Source: RGIG5952 sp045603485 (GTDB lineage: Bacteria > Verrucomicrobiota > Kiritimatiellia > RFP12 > JAAYLN01). From it: a stretch of DNA of 27,055 nucleotides. The translations under genes were made by a program, and so were the position numbers. The first letter of the stretch is position 1; the number at the start of each line of letters is the position of its first letter. This document shows positions 23,987 through 27,055 of the stretch, one piece after another. The stretch lies in the NCBI GenBank assembly GCA_045603485.1, contig JAZUMF010000119.1:1-27055 (forward strand), written 5' to 3'. The notes beneath the pieces are model-generated. The model made no database searches and had not been told where the DNA came from. It saw nothing but the letters and a program-made list of their open reading frames with translations.

Positions 23987-25771
23987 TTAGCAGCACTTTT
24001 TAGATGTGATTGTCTTAATACCCAGAAGAACTGCAACAAGCAGGACAATTGAAATAGGCAACGCAATCTGCCATGCCTTAACAAAGCCTGCTATTATGTA
24101 GCTGACAAATGAGACAGCCGCCACGAGGAGCGCGTATGGGAGCTGAGTGTTTACATGGTTAACATGGTTGCACTGAGCGCCGGCCGATGCCATAATCGTC
24201 GTGTCGGAGATAGGTGAGCAGTGGTCACCGCAAACTGCGCCAGCCATACATGCGGAGACCGAAACAATCAATAAGTCAGAGCCAGGAATCGAGGCAAGAA
24301 CAATTGGGATAAGAATACCGAAAGTGCCCCATGATGTGCCAGATGCGAATGCGAGTATGCAAGCGACAACAAAGATTATTGCAGGTAAGAAAGCCTGCAA
24401 GCCAGCAGCCGGGCCATTGATGATTTGAGAAACGAAGACCTTAGCGCCGAGAGAATCGGTCATAGCCTTAAGCGTCCAAGCGCAGCAAAGAATCATAATA
24501 GCTGGAACCATGGCTTTGAAGCCTTCAGGGAGCGAACTCATGCAATCCTTAAATGAGATAACGCCGCGAAGAATGTAGAAGATAACAGCAAAGACGATTG
24601 TCACGCCGGAGCCATAGAGAAGACCGACGGAGGCGTCAGAGTTTGAGAATGCAACGATAAAGTCACGATATGCCTCGCCGCTCTTATCGAAGAAGCCACC
24701 GGAATAAATCATTCCGATTACGCACGCAATAACGAGGAAGACGACTGGAATAATAAGGTCATAGACACGGCCCTTATCGTTCTTGGCTAGGAGGGTTGTT
24801 TCTTCTTCAATTGCGCCTGATGTGAATAAATCTCCATTCAGAGCGTTATCTTCATGCTTCTTCATAGGGCCGAAATCAAGTTTAATAGCGGCAATTACAA
24901 ACATCATAATGATAGTAAGAATTGCGTAGAAATTGTACGGGATAGCGTTGATGAAGAGAGAGAAACCGCTTTCAGCGCCTGCGCCCTTTGCAAAGCCGGC
25001 TACTGCGGCTGCCCAAGATGATATAGGAGCAATGATACAAATCGGGGCGGCGGTTGCGTCAATAAGGTAAGCAAGCTTTGCGCGGGAAACCTTCTTTGCA
25101 TCGGTGACGGGCTTCATAACAGAACCGACAGTCAAGCAGTTGAAATAGTCATCAACAAAGATAAGCATACCGAGAATGGTTGTGCAGATCTGAGCACCTA
25201 CGCGGCTCTTAATGTGCTTAGCCGTCCAGCGACCAAAGGCCGCAGAGCCACCAGTCTTGTTCATCATTGAGACAAGGGCGCCCAAGAGAACAAGGAATAT
25301 GATAATACCTATATTATACGAGTCGGCAATTGCAGTAATAAAGCCATCTGAAAAGACATGGACTATAGTTCCTTCAAATGAGAACTTGGAGTAGATAAGT
25401 CCTCCTGCGACAATACCAATAAAGAGAGATGAGTAAACCTCCTTAGTGATGAGGGCAAGGATAATAGCCAATAGTGGGGGAAAGATTGCCCAGAAAGTTG
25501 CATAGGCGCTGTTAATTTCCTTGTGCACAGTGTCAATAGCGGTTTTGACATTTTGCTTGAAGTTCTTGTCGCTTTGAACATTGTCAGCATAAGCGTCAAT
25601 ATATGACTTTGCGCTTTCACCGTCAGCAAGATTGTATGTAGTTTCGCCAACCGTGACGGAGATGGCTTGTTCAGATGGCTGCTCAGCAGCTTCGCTTGCC
25701 CTTGCAATTGAAGGGGCAAAAAACATTGCGGTTGATACGACTGCCGCAAGTATGTATGAGATAGTCTTCAT
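23987..25771 (-). CDS. NhaC-family transporter, probable lysine importer (LysW-like)
   Basis: A polytopic membrane transporter of 594 residues in the NhaC (Na+/H+ antiporter) superfamily. The family block 'LIFVDDYFNCLTVGSVMKPV' (203-222) with the paired Asp, followed by 'LAYLIDATAAPICIIAPISSW', is clear, with about ten or more hydrophobic segments. The leader carries a lysine riboswitch. Comparative work by Rodionov and colleagues (2003) proposed NhaC-type proteins under lysine elements as lysine transporters (LysW). Lysine uptake is therefore the best prediction; Na+/H+ exchange is the default by sequence alone. An N-terminal signal peptide (cleavage near 'ARA-SE', about residue 25) and some 60 residues outside the membrane precede the first helix, which is unusual. 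It forms a single-gene unit with its own terminator. Confidence 0.9.
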   Translation of the reverse strand: MKTISYILAAVVSTAMFFAPSIARASEAAEQPSEQAISVTVGETTYNLADGESAKSYIDAYADNVQSDKNFKQNVKTAIDTVHKEINSAYATFWAIFPPLLAIILALITKEVYSSLFIGIVAGGLIYSKFSFEGTIVHVFSDGFITAIADSYNIGIIIFLVLLGALVSMMNKTGGSAAFGRWTAKHIKSRVGAQICTTILGMLIFVDDYFNCLTVGSVMKPVTDAKKVSRAKLAYLIDATAAPICIIAPISSWAAAVAGFAKGAGAESGFSLFINAIPYNFYAILTIIMMFVIAAIKLDFGPMKKHEDNALNGDLFTSGAIEEETTLLAKNDKGRVYDLIIPVVFLVIACVIGMIYSGGFFDKSGEAYRDFIVAFSNSDASVGLLYGSGVTIVFAVIFYILRGVISFKDCMSSLPEGFKAMVPAIMILCCAWTLKAMTDSLGAKVFVSQIINGPAAGLQAFLPAIIFVVACILAFASGTSWGTFGILIPIVLASIPGSDLLIVSVSACMAGAVCGDHCSPISDTTIMASAGAQCNHVNHVNTQLPYALLVAAVSFVSYIIAGFVKAWQIALPISIVLLVAVLLGIKTITSKKCC

Positions 25772-25796
25772 AATTGTTGCCTAGTGAGGGTTAAAC

Positions 25797-25825
25797 AAAA
25801 AGAACCGCTATTGAAAAGCGGTTCT
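25797..25825 (-). terminator. Riboswitch expression-platform terminator
   Basis: On the - strand AGAACCGCT (25825-25817), a 7-base loop, AGCGGTTCT (25809-25801), then a run of Ts to 25797. It lies 25 bases before the transporter's ATG, so it is an attenuator. The 3' arm overlaps ATAGCG (25811-25806), the exact complement of CGCTAT (25876-25871) in the aptamer's closing stem, which gives a mutually exclusive antiterminator. Confidence 0.88.
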
Positions 25826-25869
25826 CCTCAGTTGTCGGTCGGCAAGAAAAAGCCAAAAACAAACACGAC

Positions 25870-26030
25870 GATAGCGCTCCACAAAAACATTTGTGACAGT
25901 CTGCAGGATATCAGCCTACAGCCCAAATAGATAGCAAGCAGGTTCACGCTATCTACCTTCGGCGACACGCCCCAGATTTTTTGAGCAATTACCTAAATCT
26001 CAAAAGTCCCTTGCATGTCGCACCTCTATC
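25870..26030 (-). promoter_or_regulatory. Lysine riboswitch (L box) aptamer
   Basis: The - strand carries the conserved L-box segments in order: GATAGAGGTGCGAC (26030-26017), GTCGCCGAAGG (25966-25956), GGGCTGTAGG (25924-25915), CAGACTGTCAC (25902-25892) and GGAGCGCTATC (25880-25870). Closing stem P1 pairs GATAG with CTATC. P2 pairs GCGACA with TGTCGC. A long hairpin pairs AGATAGC with GCTATCT (25954-25948 with 25935-25929), and ACAAA...TTTTGT forms another near 25894-25881. Lysine binding stabilises P1 and frees the terminator, switching the transporter gene off. Confidence 0.93.
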
Positions 26031-26050
26031 AAAGCTAGGTTCTATAAAAT

Positions 26051-26079
26051 ACTCTAGCAAGATAACACAAATTCGTCAA
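26051..26079 (-). promoter_or_regulatory. Promoter of lysine riboswitch/transporter
   Basis: On the - strand TTGACG (26079-26074), a 17-base spacer ending in TGC, and TAGAGT (26056-26051): a good promoter with an extended -10. Transcription would start near 26044, just before the aptamer. Confidence 0.7.
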
Positions 26080-26086
26080 GCGCTAA

Positions 26087-26135
26087 TTGCTCCTCGGTGT
26101 TGCTCCACGGTGTTGCTCCACGGTGCTCCACGGTG
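26087..26135. repeat. Short tandem repeat, 13-base unit
   Basis: Three full units (TTGCTCCTCGGTG at 26087-26099, then TTGCTCCACGGTG at 26100-26112 and 26113-26125) and a shortened fourth (CTCCACGGTG, 26126-26135). It lies between the divergent promoters of the lysine transporter and the second RAYT gene, and is probably the repeat associated with that RAYT. Confidence 0.8.
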
Positions 26136-26149
26136 TCAGACTATTTGAC

Positions 26150-26178
26150 TTGACAATATATCTTTTATCTAGTATACT
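26150..26178 (+). promoter_or_regulatory. Promoter of second RAYT gene
   Basis: TTGACA (26150-26155), 17 bases, TATACT (26173-26178): nearly perfect sigma-70 consensus. The start would be near 26185, followed by AAGGAG (26198-26203) and ATG at 26210. Confidence 0.85.
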
Positions 26179-26209
26179 TATTTCACAATCTAAAAATAAG
26201 GAGTCAATT

Positions 26210-27055
26210 ATGCGTAAGCCACGAATCAAAAACGACGGAGAAGGTTATTACCACATTGTAAGCCGCTGCGCCCTGCAGCAGTTTCTATTGAGCCCAGAGG
26301 GCAAGTCGGTCTTTGTCGACATGCTTCGCCGTATAGCCATCTTCAGCGGCATAGAGCTACTCAACTATTGCGTAATGGACAACCATTTTCATATCCTTGC
26401 CCATGTTCCAATACCAACCGAGATTACTGAAGAAATGCTGATTTATCGCGTAAAGACCCTCTACGGAGCAGATCAGGCGCAATCCCTCAAAGACAGATGG
26501 ATAATGTACCGCCACGGCAACCACCTGAAACGACTTGAAGAAGAGCAGATGATGCTCAAACGCCGCATGGGCGATATCACTCCATTTATACAAAATCTCA
26601 AACAACGCTTCTCAATCTGGTATCACGCCCACAATCCAAATACAGGCTCCATGTGGGAAGGACGCTTCTATAGCACCCTCTTGGAAGGCACCGCCCATAC
26701 CCTTTCAACCGTATCAGCCTACATCGACTTAAATCCCGTCCGTGCAGGCATAGTAGACGACCCCAAAGACTACAAATGGTCAGGCTACGCCTCTGCCCTA
26801 CGCGGCAACTCCAATGCAATGCACGGTATAGCGCGCATTTACGATCCAGACGCCAAAGTCTCTGACTTCAAAAAACACATAGAAACCTACCGTCAAAAGC
26901 TCTATCTAAGCGGCACAGATGTATTCACAGCCGAAAAGATACAAGAGATAATTGATAAAAAAGGCGAACTGCCACTGCAAATCCTCTTACGCTGCAAAGT
27001 CCGCCACTTCACCTGTGGAGCAATCTTCGGCTCAAAAGACTTTGTCGATGAACAG
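26210..27055 (+). CDS. Second RAYT transposase, cut by window end
   Basis: The first 282 codons of a RAYT-family gene that is still open at the window edge. It is closely similar to the copy at 6395-7381 from residue 1 ('MRKPRIKNDGEGYYHIVSRC') through 'YIDLNPVRAGIVDDPKDY' to 'VRHFTCGAIFGSKDFVDEQ'. The HUH pair H59-F60-H61 is intact. In the tyrosine helix this copy reads 'LKQRFSIWY', so Y134 of the first copy is Phe here and only Y138 is kept. AAGGAG lies 6 bases before the ATG. Unlike the first copy it has a strong promoter and a GC-rich 13-base tandem repeat upstream instead of GGGACAG units. Some 45 residues are expected beyond the window. Confidence 0.9.
   Translation, partial: MRKPRIKNDGEGYYHIVSRCALQQFLLSPEGKSVFVDMLRRIAIFSGIELLNYCVMDNHFHILAHVPIPTEITEEMLIYRVKTLYGADQAQSLKDRWIMYRHGNHLKRLEEEQMMLKRRMGDITPFIQNLKQRFSIWYHAHNPNTGSMWEGRFYSTLLEGTAHTLSTVSAYIDLNPVRAGIVDDPKDYKWSGYASALRGNSNAMHGIARIYDPDAKVSDFKKHIETYRQKLYLSGTDVFTAEKIQEIIDKKGELPLQILLRCKVRHFTCGAIFGSKDFVDEQ

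Noticed and set aside
25363..25749. 128-codon alternative frame inside the transporter gene
   Set aside because: It is a same-strand shadow of the signal peptide and first helices, with no independent support.
26087..26135. Tandem units considered as a CRISPR array
   Set aside because: The units are 13 bases, directly adjacent with no spacers, and there are no cas genes.

Overview
The window (about 27 kb, moderate GC) looks like chromosome from an anaerobic bacterium of the PVC superphylum, most likely a gut-type Kiritimatiellota/Lentisphaerota/Verrucomicrobiota relative. This is inferred from gene content, not from a marker gene. The clues are a large two-module beta-helix surface protein with the 'GAG..DGSSWENA' entry motif, a PPi-type phosphofructokinase, a glycyl radical enzyme, an RRM/RGG RNA-binding protein, a small helical protein before proC of a kind I associate with Verrucomicrobiota, and cytoplasmic GH127 and GH2 glycosidases. 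No rRNA, tRNA, CRISPR or phage genes were seen.

Layout. 1-378: no recognised gene; one GGGACAG-type repeat unit and a promoter. 379-6235 (+): secreted beta-helix protein, then a short glycyl radical enzyme. 6237-7746: a RAYT-family (REP-associated tyrosine transposase) gene, with two hairpin+GGGACAG units upstream and four GGGACAG cores in opposite orientation downstream. 7747-8031: a possible structured RNA ending in a strong terminator. 8032-13160 (-): a LysM lipoprotein, a MetX-MetW fusion, serine acetyltransferase and a GH127 glycosidase in one tight operon. 13308-15233 (+): a structured leader with the RRM protein, a terminator, then PPi-phosphofructokinase. 15407-16665 (-): a UDG-like hypothetical protein and a small lipoprotein. 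16841-17763: a DUF3298 remnant divergent from a phd-doc toxin-antitoxin pair. 17780-23877 (-): a six-gene run (lipoprotein, PVC-type hypothetical protein, ProC, GH2 glycosidase, Lrp-type regulator, aminotransferase). 23987-26079 (-): an NhaC-family transporter whose leader is a complete lysine riboswitch with promoter, aptamer, antiterminator and terminator. 26087-27055 (+): a second RAYT gene with its own consensus promoter, cut by the window end.

How the genes fit together. MetX-MetW and CysE make the two O-acyl amino acids (homoserine and serine esters) that feed sulfur assimilation, and are co-transcribed. ProC, the Lrp regulator and the aminotransferase form an amino-acid module. The lysine riboswitch makes the 'Na+/H+ antiporter' a probable lysine importer. 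GH127 and GH2 lack signal peptides and would act on imported oligosaccharides. PPi-phosphofructokinase and the glycyl radical enzyme fit a fermentative anaerobe. The most informative observations are the riboswitch-transporter pair, the two RAYT loci with their different repeats, and two structured RNAs (7894-8016 and 13368-13483) that I could not assign to a known family.
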